DNA of 64,000 nt from Brevinematales bacterium (GTDB lineage: Bacteria; Spirochaetota; Brevinematia; Brevinematales; GWF1-51-8): NCBI GenBank assembly GCA_013177895.1, contig JABLXV010000017.1, positions 1 to 64,000 on the forward strand. Direction: 5' to 3'. Position numbers and translations under genes: made by a program. The notes beneath the pieces are model-generated. The model had not been told where the DNA came from and ran no database searches. It saw nothing but the letters and a program-made list of their open reading frames with translations. Below, piece by piece: positions 51,667-61,098 of this stretch; the stretch's first letter is position 1; each line of letters starts with the position of its first letter.

Positions 51667-52666
51667 AAGCCTCCATCTCCATTAATTCCACATAGTTCTT
51701 ATAATCCTGCAGGGCGTGGATAGACGTATTCTTATCGATCCATACCCCGATAAATACCGCGTCGAACGATACCGGGAACTCGTCCGTCATAATCGGGGAG
51801 TTATCCGGCGCGGCGGAACTCTTATAGCCCGTATCCTTCCGCTCGAAATATTCCCACTTCACCCCGTCCATGCTGTACATGATATAGTAGGACAGCGGAT
51901 AGTAATTCGCGTTCCATATCACTTTTATGCTCTTGAGGCGGTGTGTCCCGAGGAGATTGATGATGACGTACTGGTTCTCCATCCCCACCTCGGTGCTGAC
52001 CGCCATCCCCTTGTACCATTCCACCAAGCCGTCGTTGACCCTCGTGATAGCCGGAGTAACATCATAGACGAATTTGCTTTCGGGGAGACGGTTGAATGTG
52101 CCGGAGACCGGTTTATTGAGCGCGGCGTTAAAAAGCGGGGTAGTGAACGATTTCGAGAACGCCGTGTCCTTGACCTTGAACTCCGCGGTAAATTCCGTCC
52201 CGGAGGGCAGCCCTGAGAACACGGCCTCGCCCTGCTTCTTCAGCTCGATCCGCTGGTAGAACGCGATGACATGATTGGTCGTCAGACAGCATTCGACAAA
52301 CACGTCCTGCGCGGACGCGAGGCTGAATGTGACCTTTTTCGGCTCGACCGATATAATTTTCACATCGACCGGGAGCTTCAGGGTCAGCTTACCCTGCTCG
52401 ATTATTTTCTTATTCCCGTCTTTGACGATATAGCCGCACTCGCCTTCGGGGAGCGACAGCGGGACGGTATGCTCCTGCATATCGTCTATCAGCAGGGCGG
52501 AATTGGTCGCAGACTTATTATAAATAATAAAGACGACGGGTTTAGGCAGAGTCTTCATATTCTCAAGCCGCAGTACCGCGGACCACCCGTCCTGGTATTT
52601 TAATAGGACATCGCTCCAGCAAAACACCGGAAGAAATAAAAAAACCATTCCGAATATTTTCATCAT
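51659..52666 (-). CDS. Exported discoidin (F5/8 type C)-like protein
   Basis: 335 residues. Signal peptide (IFGMVFLFLPVFCWS), an N-terminal beta domain (about 20-185) and a C-terminal F5/8C-like galactose-binding fold (about 190-335): LNKPVSGTFNRLPES, ITRVNDGLVEWYKGMAVS, YVIINLLGTHRLKSIKVIW, YYIMYSMDGVKWEYFERKD. These domains bind carbohydrate or other ligands at the surface. Overlaps the FlgD-Ig gene downstream. RBS GAGGT. Confidence 0.8.
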   Translation of the reverse strand: MMKIFGMVFLFLPVFCWSDVLLKYQDGWSAVLRLENMKTLPKPVVFIIYNKSATNSALLIDDMQEHTVPLSLPEGECGYIVKDGNKKIIEQGKLTLKLPVDVKIISVEPKKVTFSLASAQDVFVECCLTTNHVIAFYQRIELKKQGEAVFSGLPSGTEFTAEFKVKDTAFSKSFTTPLFNAALNKPVSGTFNRLPESKFVYDVTPAITRVNDGLVEWYKGMAVSTEVGMENQYVIINLLGTHRLKSIKVIWNANYYPLSYYIMYSMDGVKWEYFERKDTGYKSSAAPDNSPIMTDEFPVSFDAVFIGVWIDKNTSIHALQDYKNYVELMEMEAYE

Positions 52667-52693
52667 ACAACCTCATTTAATAGTCTGGAACCG

Positions 52694-52705
52694 CCCGCCG
52701 GCGGG
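52694..52705. repeat. GC-rich palindrome
   Basis: CCCGCCGGCGGG, a perfect 12-base palindrome just upstream of the F5/8C gene and beside the dispersed inverted-repeat element. Confidence 0.5.
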
Positions 52706-52724
52706 ATTGATTACGAACAATGAA

Positions 52725-52845
52725 TGTCGCTGCGAGGACGCGCTTCAATGTTTTATTGAAGCGTGCCGGAAGCAGTCTATCTAATTCATTAGCAATATCA
52801 GAATAGATTGCTTCGGTAATCCTGACGGATTAACTCGCAATGACA
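52725..52845. repeat. Dispersed inverted-repeat element, copy 2
   Basis: Related to 29443-29543. It runs from TGTCGCTGCGAGGACG to CTCGCAATGACA, with inner arms GGAAGCAGTCT and AGATTGCTTCGG, and carries an extra perfect stem CGCTTCAAT-GTTTT-ATTGAAGCG (52741-52763) absent from copy 1. The rest of 52667-52923 shows no coding signal. Confidence 0.65.
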
Positions 52846-52923
52846 AAAACAGTTCTACATCTTACCCTCAGGGGCGGCTCCATCTATTGTTTCAAGCCTT
52901 AATACCGTAATCCGTCAAATCCG

Positions 52924-53979
52924 CTACTTCACGTAGTTCACGTAGTAGAACGCGCCCTTCCCGGCCGCGACAACCGTACTGCCGTTGAGCGGTGTCGTTG
53001 TGAACGGCGCGAAGATGACGCTTGCTCCGTTAGTGGACGCACCCGGGTCTCCCGCAGCGTTAGTGGCAAACGCGGCCGCCGCCCATGGATATACTCCGCC
53101 CCATGCGTTGGACTTCAGACTGTCGGTCTTCAGGGTCACGAAGTTCGTGTTGAATACGTCGACAATCTTGACGCTTGTCGCGGGAACCGTTCCGCCGTTG
53201 GAATAGTTCAGGCGCCAAATCAGTATACCGCCGGGGAACGGACGGGTGACATCCCCGCTGAACGGGCCCGCGTTGGAGATGATCAGGTATTTTGACATCA
53301 CCATGAGCGCGGCCTGTACGGTGACTCTCCAGTTCGTGTTGCCCGCGCCGGTGGTGTTCGTCAGGATAACTTTACCGTATCCCGCCGCCCACTTAGCCAT
53401 ATTCCCGCCGTAGACAGTGGTGTTATAGCCGGTATAATTGGTGGCTATCGAGGTGACATTCGGCCCGGTCGCCACGCATTTGAACTGCGCGTAGGACGAG
53501 TCGACTTCGTTACCGGGGACATAGACATGGAACCAGATGGTCGTGACCGCCGCTCCGGGCGAGATGGAAACGGTGAGAGGCAAACCGTGAGCGCCGCCCG
53601 AGGTGTTGGTGAAATCATACACCCATGTGCCCCATTGCGCGGCGGAATGGAATTCCGTAGCGTTAAACTGGTAGTTCACCGCGAGGTTTCCGACGTTTTC
53701 AAACGAGGTATGATTGTACGCGTGGGTTCCCGGAGCGATGTTGGTGCTGTTGTTACCCGACCAAACGCCTCCGTAGTTCGTACCGACAAACGCCATGCCC
53801 GTCGCGACATTTGTCGACATTCCTCCGCCCCAAGTCATAGTGGCGGTGTTGGTGATAGGCGTGCCGGCGGGAGTGGGCGCGGCCTCAGCCGTGCGTCCGC
53901 CGAACGGGGAAACCACCATCACTGCCGCGATCGCCGCCGTAAACAGGAACAGCGATACCAGGCTTTTTCTGATCTTCAT
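52924..53979 (-). CDS. T/N/G-rich exported surface protein with a DUF11-like end
   Basis: 351 residues. Signal peptide (about 1-33, ending TAEAAP). The mature protein is very rich in Thr, Asn, Gly and Ala (GTPITNTATMTWGGGMSTN, SIATNYTGYNTTVYGGN). Toward the end, LIWRLNYSNGGTVPATSVKI and VDVFNTNFVTLKTD look like the DUF11 type of repeat found in cell-surface proteins. Third gene of the operon that starts with the 1792-residue protein, 20 bases after the gene upstream. RBS AGGAGG. Confidence 0.75.
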   Translation of the reverse strand: MKIRKSLVSLFLFTAAIAAVMVVSPFGGRTAEAAPTPAGTPITNTATMTWGGGMSTNVATGMAFVGTNYGGVWSGNNSTNIAPGTHAYNHTSFENVGNLAVNYQFNATEFHSAAQWGTWVYDFTNTSGGAHGLPLTVSISPGAAVTTIWFHVYVPGNEVDSSYAQFKCVATGPNVTSIATNYTGYNTTVYGGNMAKWAAGYGKVILTNTTGAGNTNWRVTVQAALMVMSKYLIISNAGPFSGDVTRPFPGGILIWRLNYSNGGTVPATSVKIVDVFNTNFVTLKTDSLKSNAWGGVYPWAAAAFATNAAGDPGASTNGASVIFAPFTTTPLNGSTVVAAGKGAFYYVNYVK

Positions 53980-53999
53980 ACTATCCTCCTAAAAACAGT

Positions 54000-55475
54000 T
54001 TATTTTGCTATTACCGCAATTTCACATAGAAACAGGTTCTTCCACGGCTGCCATTTTTTCTCACGGGTTCCCCTCGGCGCCTTCACCGCGATATATATCC
54101 TGATGAACCGCGCGGACGTGTTCAGCGGGACGGAGTGCAGGACGACATAGTCCCCCATCGGGGAACGCATATCCGTGCCCTGAGACGCGTCGAGATGCTC
54201 CTTGAGCGTCGTCCACGATTTCCCGTCGATACTCACGTCGATACGGTAGTCCTTGCTGAACGACAGCGCCCACCAGTAAATATCCAGCCGCTTGACCGCG
54301 GATACGCTCCCGAGGTCGACGACCGCGTACTGGTCGGAATTGTCCGCGTTGAACGAGATCGCCATACCGCCGAAGTAGTTCAGACTCCCGTCGGTGAGCT
54401 TGTCGATCGATGTTTCCCCGTAGCCGAGCTCCTTGATAGTCGGGTCGACATGGTTGAACGTGCCCCATACCTTTTTACCGAACGCGATATTGTTCGGCGG
54501 GGTGGAGAATGTCAACTGCGGCGTCTGGATAACATTACCCTGCGCGTCCTTCAGGGTGAGCCGGTAAAAATACCCCGTCTCCTGCTGTAATCCGCTGATA
54601 TCGATATCCCGCGATAAGGCGAGACCTTTATCTTCCTTGATCTTTTTCATCGCGGCGGGGGACTGCCCCATGAAGAGTTCGTATGAAGTGGGGATATTCG
54701 ACTCGTAGAACAGTTTCGCGCTGAACGGGGTAATATTTTTCGCGGCCAGCTGCCAGAACTCCGGCAGGGGGATACCCGTCGTCTTGAAGGCGAACTGTTT
54801 ACTTTCGAGACGGGTTCCGTCGGGGGATTCGCTCAGGATTACGAAGATGTAGTCCGAGCCCCTGAGGAGCCCGCTGAGGGTGACCGAGTGATTGGTGATA
54901 TAGTTCACCTCGATCAGGGTCTCCTTCGTCCCGTTATATTTTTTCTGGTAATGGAACTGGTCCTGCGACTTGATTTTCGTCTTCCATGTGACGACCGCCG
55001 AACTGTCCGAAATCCCGGAGATTTTCACATCGAATATTTCGTTCTTCCCCGACGCCTTCTCGAAGCACTCGATCTCCCCGATGGAGTATTCCGACGCGGA
55101 TTCGAGGATTATCCGCACAAATAGCGCGGAGATATTTTCGGCCTTGACGTCTATCATATCCGTCTTGATATTCTTATACTCCGCCGCGGTATTCCATGAG
55201 ATAAAATCGTCGGATATCTGGAGCTTAAAGCTCTTAAACTCCGTCACCTTCGAGAAATATATTTTTATCGACCCGATATCCTTCAACGCGCCCATCTGGA
55301 GCGAGAAAATATTCTCGCCGGGCTTGAATTTCGTGAAAGTTTTCTTATCGCCGTCGATCAGATTTTTCGCGTCCGGCTGGTTTAGCATCACCGACGGGAT
55401 TTTTATCGAGCCGTAAGCGTGTACGGCGATCAGCGCGGAAAGTGTCAGCAGTATTCCTGTCATGGGCAGTTTCAT
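54000..55475 (-). CDS. Exported protein with two F5/8C-like domains and Fn3 repeats
   Basis: 491 residues. Signal peptide, an F5/8C-like domain (about 25-135, LIDGDKKTFTKFKPG, IKIYFSKVTEFKSFKLQIS), Fn3-like repeats (about 145-330, KISGISDSSAVVTWKTK, ITPFSAKLFYESNIPTSYEL) and a second F5/8C domain (about 335-485, KVWGTFNHVDPTIKELG, AVVDLGSVSAVKRLDIYWW, YRIDVSIDGKSWTTLKEHL). It shares the C-terminal domain type with 51659-52666. A carbohydrate- or matrix-binding surface protein is likely. It starts 11 bases after the giant surface protein. Confidence 0.82.
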   Translation of the reverse strand: MKLPMTGILLTLSALIAVHAYGSIKIPSVMLNQPDAKNLIDGDKKTFTKFKPGENIFSLQMGALKDIGSIKIYFSKVTEFKSFKLQISDDFISWNTAAEYKNIKTDMIDVKAENISALFVRIILESASEYSIGEIECFEKASGKNEIFDVKISGISDSSAVVTWKTKIKSQDQFHYQKKYNGTKETLIEVNYITNHSVTLSGLLRGSDYIFVILSESPDGTRLESKQFAFKTTGIPLPEFWQLAAKNITPFSAKLFYESNIPTSYELFMGQSPAAMKKIKEDKGLALSRDIDISGLQQETGYFYRLTLKDAQGNVIQTPQLTFSTPPNNIAFGKKVWGTFNHVDPTIKELGYGETSIDKLTDGSLNYFGGMAISFNADNSDQYAVVDLGSVSAVKRLDIYWWALSFSKDYRIDVSIDGKSWTTLKEHLDASQGTDMRSPMGDYVVLHSVPLNTSARFIRIYIAVKAPRGTREKKWQPWKNLFLCEIAVIAK

Positions 55476-55486
55476 TTATTCCATCC

Positions 55487-58400
55487 TTAGTTTATTGTTA
55501 CTCCGATATACAGCGTCCGGTTGTCTTCGTTCGGGTAAACCAAATCCTTCTTCCACCGCACCCAAACCGCGTTCGTGGGATTCGCGCTATAATTCGTGGA
55601 ATTGTAGCTCTGGTCGGGGTTTGTCAACTGCGAGAACTGAACCGTCCATCCCGCCGCGGTTCCGGCGTAATTGGTGTAGTACACGGTATTCGCGGGGATT
55701 TTATCGTAGAGCGTCACCCCATACGCCCGCCCGTTCGATAAGCTGGAGTATTCGAGCTGGTAGAGGACCAGCGAACCGGGCAGGGCGAGATTGGTGCTCA
55801 TCACCTGCAAGCTATGCACCGTCTTCGAGAGCGTCAGATACGGCACGCCGCATATCTGGTACGACGTGTTCGATACCGCGCCGTCGACAGGCCCGTCGTT
55901 CCAGCTCGCGACCTTGATGCCCATCGTGAAGGCGCCGGAGTACGGCCCGGGCGCGGATGGGGAAAGCCCTTCCAGCGCGAGCTTGACCGTGTTCCCGTCC
56001 TTCATCGTCGCGGGCACGTCCGCCGTGATATAAAATTTCCACTTTTTGACCGCGCCCGTGTCAGGGATTTGGGCCGACCCGTTCCATTGCCAGCGGCTCG
56101 AACCGAGATAGGTCAGATTACCCACTAATGATTCGTCGCCGTCATATCCCGCGCTCGAACCGTCCGCCCAGAGCTTCAGGGTCACGTCCGTATTGATCGC
56201 GGTCGCGTTATTTTTAACCGTAATCATCTCGAGCGTGTCCGCCGCGCCGTTATTGTTCGGGATAGAGAACTCCAGCACGAGATTGTTCGTCGTGCTGATA
56301 TCGAGGCTGTAATTGGATACGTTCAGGAGGCTCATCTCGACCGCGCGGAACCCGTTGAGATAGCCGGGAGTCCCGTGGATAGCGGACGAGGCTTGGTAAT
56401 TCGCGGGGGACTGTCCTCCCCACGGGTTGATCATCTCGACCGTGTTGCTCGCGGAGGTGATATTGTTCGTATAGTCGATGATCGCGATAATCGTGGTGTT
56501 CTCGCGCAGGATGAACGGGGTATCCGCGGCGGCGAGGCCGTTCAGCGCGATCTTCGTCCCGGAAGCGGGTGCCATAATCGGCGCGGACGGGTTCTCGGCG
56601 TAGAAGTTCGTGAATGTCTGCGCGGTAGAGACTCCGCCCGATATCAGAAGCATATTCCCCGCCGCGAGGGACGAGCCCCGGAAGAACGACAGGTTGTCAT
56701 TCCCCTGCGCGGTCGATATGTTCCATCCCGACGGGGTGATACCGGCCGCGGAATTATTATAGATTTCGATAAATTCGTAGAGATAGCTGTTGACCCCCGC
56801 CCATTTCGCGTCGGTATACTCGTGCGCGATAAAGTACCCCTGTTTGACCGGCATCGACTGCGAATTGGTTATCCCCTTGTCTTTCGGCCCGATGGATTCG
56901 CCCGGGACGGACAGCATCCCGATACTGTCCGGCAGGATGTACGGCTTGACCGTCTGCCCGGCGGTAATATTGGTCGCGAGCATGAGCGAGAAGTAAACGG
57001 TCATTTTCCCGCCGGACGGGGAGTCGGCGATCAGATTATTCGCAAGATTTTTAAAGACGTACCCGTTGACCGCGTTGGAGTAAGTCCCCGCGCCCATCAG
57101 CAGGTTACCGGCCGCCGAATTATTGGGGTAGCCGTAATTGAGCTGCCCCGCGCCGTTGCCGTTCCATAGCTTCGCTTCCACAATACCGTTAGTCGTGATA
57201 TTCCCGCCGAGGCAGACGACGATATTGGAGAGACGGTCTCCCGACGCGGCGGCATCGTTCTCCGGGTCGGGGAGCAGGATTTCGAACGCGAGCATGATCG
57301 TCCCGGCGTATGCGCCGTTGGTCTGCGTGATATTCGATATATTCTGCGCGAGGATGAATTTATTGCCCCATTTCGGGGTGCAGGTATGGTCGATCGTCCA
57401 GTCGGATACGAGGTTGTTATCGTCGCCGTCGGGGAGAAGCACGAGGGACGACCCCTCGGTATAGTTCGTGATTGAGACGAATGCGCCCGACGGCCATATT
57501 GCGGCGGTAACCGCGCGGTCGTCGTCCGCGCCCGCGTCCGCGCCGTATGCGACAAAGTCCATCAGCGTGTACTGATTCTCCATCGTGGGGGAGCAGTACA
57601 GGCCGAGTTCGTCCTGCGCGGTCGAGAGCTGCGCCGCGCCCCATTGCCCGTATAAAAGGCCTCGCCCGTCGGAGAAGTCGAGGTCGTTCGCGCCCGCCCC
57701 GTCCCATAGCACGATAAAGTTCGACGACGGGAGGACGACCGTGTTGGTGATTTTGTACACCGGGTAGGCGGTGTCGTAATCGTGAATAGCCCATCCGGTG
57801 AGGTAGACGGACTGGCTCTCGCGGTTGAACAGTTCGACCCATTGCCCGTCGGTATCCGCGCCCGGCGGGTCGAACATCAATTCGTTGATAACGACGTCGG
57901 GACGGTAGATCACTATCCATCCGCTCGTCCCGCCGATATTCGTGAACTGCTGGTCGCGGACTGCGATTTTATTGGAACCGAGGTAATTGATGACGACGAA
58001 GTTGGTCGATACGCCCTGCACCCACGGGGTGTTCGACACGACATAGGCCGCGCCCCCGAATAGAACCTCCGAGATTATCGCGCGGTCGAAGTCGTACACC
58101 TTACCGCCGAGCGGCGCGAGGGCCTTGACCGTCACCGGGAACGGCATCCCCGCGAGGGCGTTAGTCGGGCATGTCACATGGAACGCGGTCTCGATAATAC
58201 GCCCGTTCGTATTGAAGCAGAGATTCATATAAACATTATTGACGCCGTCGGAAAACTCCCCCGACGCGGGGTCGTTGGTGGATACGCAGTCCACGAAATT
58301 GGGCGCGCCGGAAATCTGCTGGAGGTTATATATCCCGAGGCCGTCCACCACGCGCCCGGTATCCACGACTATATTCAGTTTCTGCGGTATCGATGTAAAT

Positions 58401-60865
58401 CCCATCTCGTCCCACGGGATAGCGATCTCGCCGAGGCCGGGATTCGCGGAATGGGTGATCCAGTTTTCGCCGCACTCGTGGAAGTTTGTCGTGCTCCCGG
58501 AAACGGTGTAGTAACCGGTTCCATCGACATTCGCGATAATCTCGATCTCCCATCGGGCGGCGGCGGGCGTGCCCACCTCGCTCTCGACCGTCTGGTTATT
58601 CCCGGAGCCGGAGATGAGGTTCGTATCGATCGCCACGCTGATATACGGGCGCGGGGAGTCGTTGGTACCGTCGTCCGAAAGGTCGGGGACGGTGAACATG
58701 AAGAAGATGCAATGCTGATCGGCGGTAACCCCGAATTTCAGGAGGTCGAGATGGTCGTAGGGCAGCGCGTCGCCGGATGCGACCGCGTCGTTCGTCTTAT
58801 CGTTCCACATCCATTGCCCGTTGGTGATAAAGTCGGTATTCACCCCGCCTACCGCGGTGTTCCATTCGGTCAGGCCGCCGTCGAGCGTGATATAAGTTGG
58901 GTTGACTTTAAACGAGTTGGTGGAAGACCACGCCCCCCAGACGATTCCGTCTGACGCGCGCACCGACCAGTAATAGGTGGTATTGTTTTGCAGGTAATTC
59001 GTGAATATCGTGATAAAGTTCGATGCGGTCGACACGAAAGTATGGTTGAAGTACTCCGGCGACAGCGAGGAATTAGCGGATACGATGATCTGGTAATTCG
59101 TCACCGCCTGCCCGTCGGGGTCGGCGCCCATATACCACTTGAAACGGGGCTTGAGGAGATAGAAGTTCTGGTCGCCGTTTACCGGGAATGTCAGCACCGG
59201 CTTGGGCGGCGGGGAGTTTACGGACACTATCACCGTATTGGTCGCGGAGTAGATTTTATTGCGGGTATCGTATGCGATAGTGTAAAAATGGTTCGTTCCG
59301 GGTTTCAGGACGCCAGCGGGAATAGTTTTCGTATAGTTACTGTTGTAGTTTGTAACATACACCGTGCCGTATAACCCGTTATAATTCGTGTAGAACTCGA
59401 CCTTATAGACACCGATCTTGTCCTGCGCGGTATTGGTCATAGTCAGGGCGTAGTTGGAATAGACCGTCTGGTTATTCGTGGGGTAACGCAGGATATTCCG
59501 GTACGGCAGAATGGGGTCGAAGGTCTTATAGGCGGACTGGAAGGGCTGTTTATTGACTTTCCATATATTCGTACCGAACGAGACATAATTCGACGGGTTG
59601 TTTTTATACCCGTCGGTCAGCGTATTATAGGGTATCGCGCCGTAGGTCCATTCGAAGCCCATCGTTTTTGTCACGAACTGGATATAGATATCGAGGAAAG
59701 CCGGGTTCTTCAGGTCGGTCTTGCTGATACGGAATTCCAGATAGGTCCCGATACGGCTCAGGTCGGTACCTGTGATGACGGTGAGCGGGGCGGTCCAGTT
59801 CCACGCCGAACCGTTCCACGCCGCGCTGTTCCATGTATAATCGTTGATGAAGTTAAAGACGTAATCCGCGCGGAACGGGAGAACGGGCTTCTGGGTATTG
59901 TACAGCACCCCGTAGGCGGAGCCGGTATTGGTGTTGGTGGACAGGTAGACAACCAGCGCGCAAGGCCCGGCCGCGTCATGCGCGATATTCGGTCCTTTAT
60001 ACCCGATATAGATATAACTGTTATCCCATGTAATCCAGTTGGTGTATCCCCCGGCGGCGGAAGTGGTGGGGAAGCATTCGTTAGTGTAGAAATCCTTTAT
60101 GCCGTCGATTTTTATCGTGTGGAATGTCGTCATCGGGACGGTATAGGAATAGTTCGCGCCGCTGTTATTATTGACGCCGATGGAGAGAAGGTCGGGGCTC
60201 GCCGCAAGGTTACCGGAGCTTGCCGATGTGGTCAGCGCGTAATAACGGACGGTAGTACCGCCGGGCATCGCGGGAATGACCGCCGAATAGGACGTACCGC
60301 TTCCTGTCGCCTGTACGAACGCCGAGGACGACCAGTTGTTCGTGCTGTACCGGACGTATACCGCTTCTTCGGCACATTTCGCGCCGGATAGGGTGAGGCT
60401 GACTGAGACGTTGGACTGCGGAAAGACTGTCCCCGCGGATACGGCGGAGATATTGATCGGGCTGGCGGAGAGCGTCATAATGCCGAAGAACCCGTTCGGC
60501 ATATCGGGAGATGTTTTCGATACGAATACGAGGTAAGTCTTAATCTGCGAGTAGTTCGCGCCGTTAAACTGGGCGTTCGCGCCGTTTGTAGGGATACTCC
60601 AAACCGTGTCCAGATTTCCCGTATCGCCGGGAATCCAATAACCGCCGCAATATTTGGGGGCATAGCTGGAATCGACCCCGATAAGGAATTGATTCCCTAT
60701 GGAGATTCCGCTGATTACATTACGGCAATACCCCGGCGCGGAGTAGGTGGCAATAAAATCCACGCTTGTCCATGAATTGTAATCCCCTTTCATACAGACC
60801 GCCGATGCTATAGACACGGTTCCAGCCGCAATAAAGAAAGTTAATAGGAACTTTCTTATCCCCAA
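55487..60865 (-). CDS. Giant multi-domain surface protein (lamin-tail, Fn3, DOMON-like)
   Basis: 1792 residues. Signal peptide (1-22), N-terminal beta domains, a DOMON/CBM9-like part (about 245-430), an Ig-like part (about 480-550), an Fn3 repeat (about 553-650), a second DOMON-like region (about 657-850), two lamin-tail domains (INELMFDPPGADTDGQWVEL near 990 and IAHEYTDAKWAGVNSYLYEF near 1345) and a DUF11-like end. Thr-Asn pairs are very frequent throughout. Start is TTG 60865 with GGGGGT five bases upstream; a promoter lies at 60986-61014. First of a surface operon (55487-52924). Probably an adhesin or enzyme scaffold. Confidence 0.82.
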   Translation of the reverse strand: MGIRKFLLTFFIAAGTVSIASAVCMKGDYNSWTSVDFIATYSAPGYCRNVISGISIGNQFLIGVDSSYAPKYCGGYWIPGDTGNLDTVWSIPTNGANAQFNGANYSQIKTYLVFVSKTSPDMPNGFFGIMTLSASPINISAVSAGTVFPQSNVSVSLTLSGAKCAEEAVYVRYSTNNWSSSAFVQATGSGTSYSAVIPAMPGGTTVRYYALTTSASSGNLAASPDLLSIGVNNNSGANYSYTVPMTTFHTIKIDGIKDFYTNECFPTTSAAGGYTNWITWDNSYIYIGYKGPNIAHDAAGPCALVVYLSTNTNTGSAYGVLYNTQKPVLPFRADYVFNFINDYTWNSAAWNGSAWNWTAPLTVITGTDLSRIGTYLEFRISKTDLKNPAFLDIYIQFVTKTMGFEWTYGAIPYNTLTDGYKNNPSNYVSFGTNIWKVNKQPFQSAYKTFDPILPYRNILRYPTNNQTVYSNYALTMTNTAQDKIGVYKVEFYTNYNGLYGTVYVTNYNSNYTKTIPAGVLKPGTNHFYTIAYDTRNKIYSATNTVIVSVNSPPPKPVLTFPVNGDQNFYLLKPRFKWYMGADPDGQAVTNYQIIVSANSSLSPEYFNHTFVSTASNFITIFTNYLQNNTTYYWSVRASDGIVWGAWSSTNSFKVNPTYITLDGGLTEWNTAVGGVNTDFITNGQWMWNDKTNDAVASGDALPYDHLDLLKFGVTADQHCIFFMFTVPDLSDDGTNDSPRPYISVAIDTNLISGSGNNQTVESEVGTPAAARWEIEIIANVDGTGYYTVSGSTTNFHECGENWITHSANPGLGEIAIPWDEMGFTSIPQKLNIVVDTGRVVDGLGIYNLQQISGAPNFVDCVSTNDPASGEFSDGVNNVYMNLCFNTNGRIIETAFHVTCPTNALAGMPFPVTVKALAPLGGKVYDFDRAIISEVLFGGAAYVVSNTPWVQGVSTNFVVINYLGSNKIAVRDQQFTNIGGTSGWIVIYRPDVVINELMFDPPGADTDGQWVELFNRESQSVYLTGWAIHDYDTAYPVYKITNTVVLPSSNFIVLWDGAGANDLDFSDGRGLLYGQWGAAQLSTAQDELGLYCSPTMENQYTLMDFVAYGADAGADDDRAVTAAIWPSGAFVSITNYTEGSSLVLLPDGDDNNLVSDWTIDHTCTPKWGNKFILAQNISNITQTNGAYAGTIMLAFEILLPDPENDAAASGDRLSNIVVCLGGNITTNGIVEAKLWNGNGAGQLNYGYPNNSAAGNLLMGAGTYSNAVNGYVFKNLANNLIADSPSGGKMTVYFSLMLATNITAGQTVKPYILPDSIGMLSVPGESIGPKDKGITNSQSMPVKQGYFIAHEYTDAKWAGVNSYLYEFIEIYNNSAAGITPSGWNISTAQGNDNLSFFRGSSLAAGNMLLISGGVSTAQTFTNFYAENPSAPIMAPASGTKIALNGLAAADTPFILRENTTIIAIIDYTNNITSASNTVEMINPWGGQSPANYQASSAIHGTPGYLNGFRAVEMSLLNVSNYSLDISTTNNLVLEFSIPNNNGAADTLEMITVKNNATAINTDVTLKLWADGSSAGYDGDESLVGNLTYLGSSRWQWNGSAQIPDTGAVKKWKFYITADVPATMKDGNTVKLALEGLSPSAPGPYSGAFTMGIKVASWNDGPVDGAVSNTSYQICGVPYLTLSKTVHSLQVMSTNLALPGSLVLYQLEYSSLSNGRAYGVTLYDKIPANTVYYTNYAGTAAGWTVQFSQLTNPDQSYNSTNYSANPTNAVWVRWKKDLVYPNEDNRTLYIGVTIN

Positions 60866-60985
60866 AAAACCCCCGCTTTCAATAGAAGTTCACATAAAAA
60901 AAACCATTTTTCATAGATAAGCAGCCCTTTGAAACCGGGCGCTTTGAGGTGTTGTTAAATGATATAAAATTACACAGCAAAAAGA

Positions 60986-61014
60986 ATTATACCCCCATTT
61001 CATAAAGAATTCAA
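60986..61014 (-). promoter_or_regulatory. Promoter of the surface-protein operon
   Basis: Minus strand: TTGAAT (61009-61014), 17-base spacer, TATAAT (60986-60991). Leader of about 115 bases before the TTG start at 60865. Confidence 0.7.
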
Positions 61015-61098
61015 GCGGTTTTCCATTTATTTTCGTCATTTGATTGCTATTCTCTTGAATCTCGAATAAAATATGTTTACTCTTAAATCAAGGAGTTC

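Noticed and set aside
61040-61072. Promoter for malic enzyme (TTGATT ... TAAAAT)
   Set aside because: The spacer is 21 bases, too long; no better pair was found.
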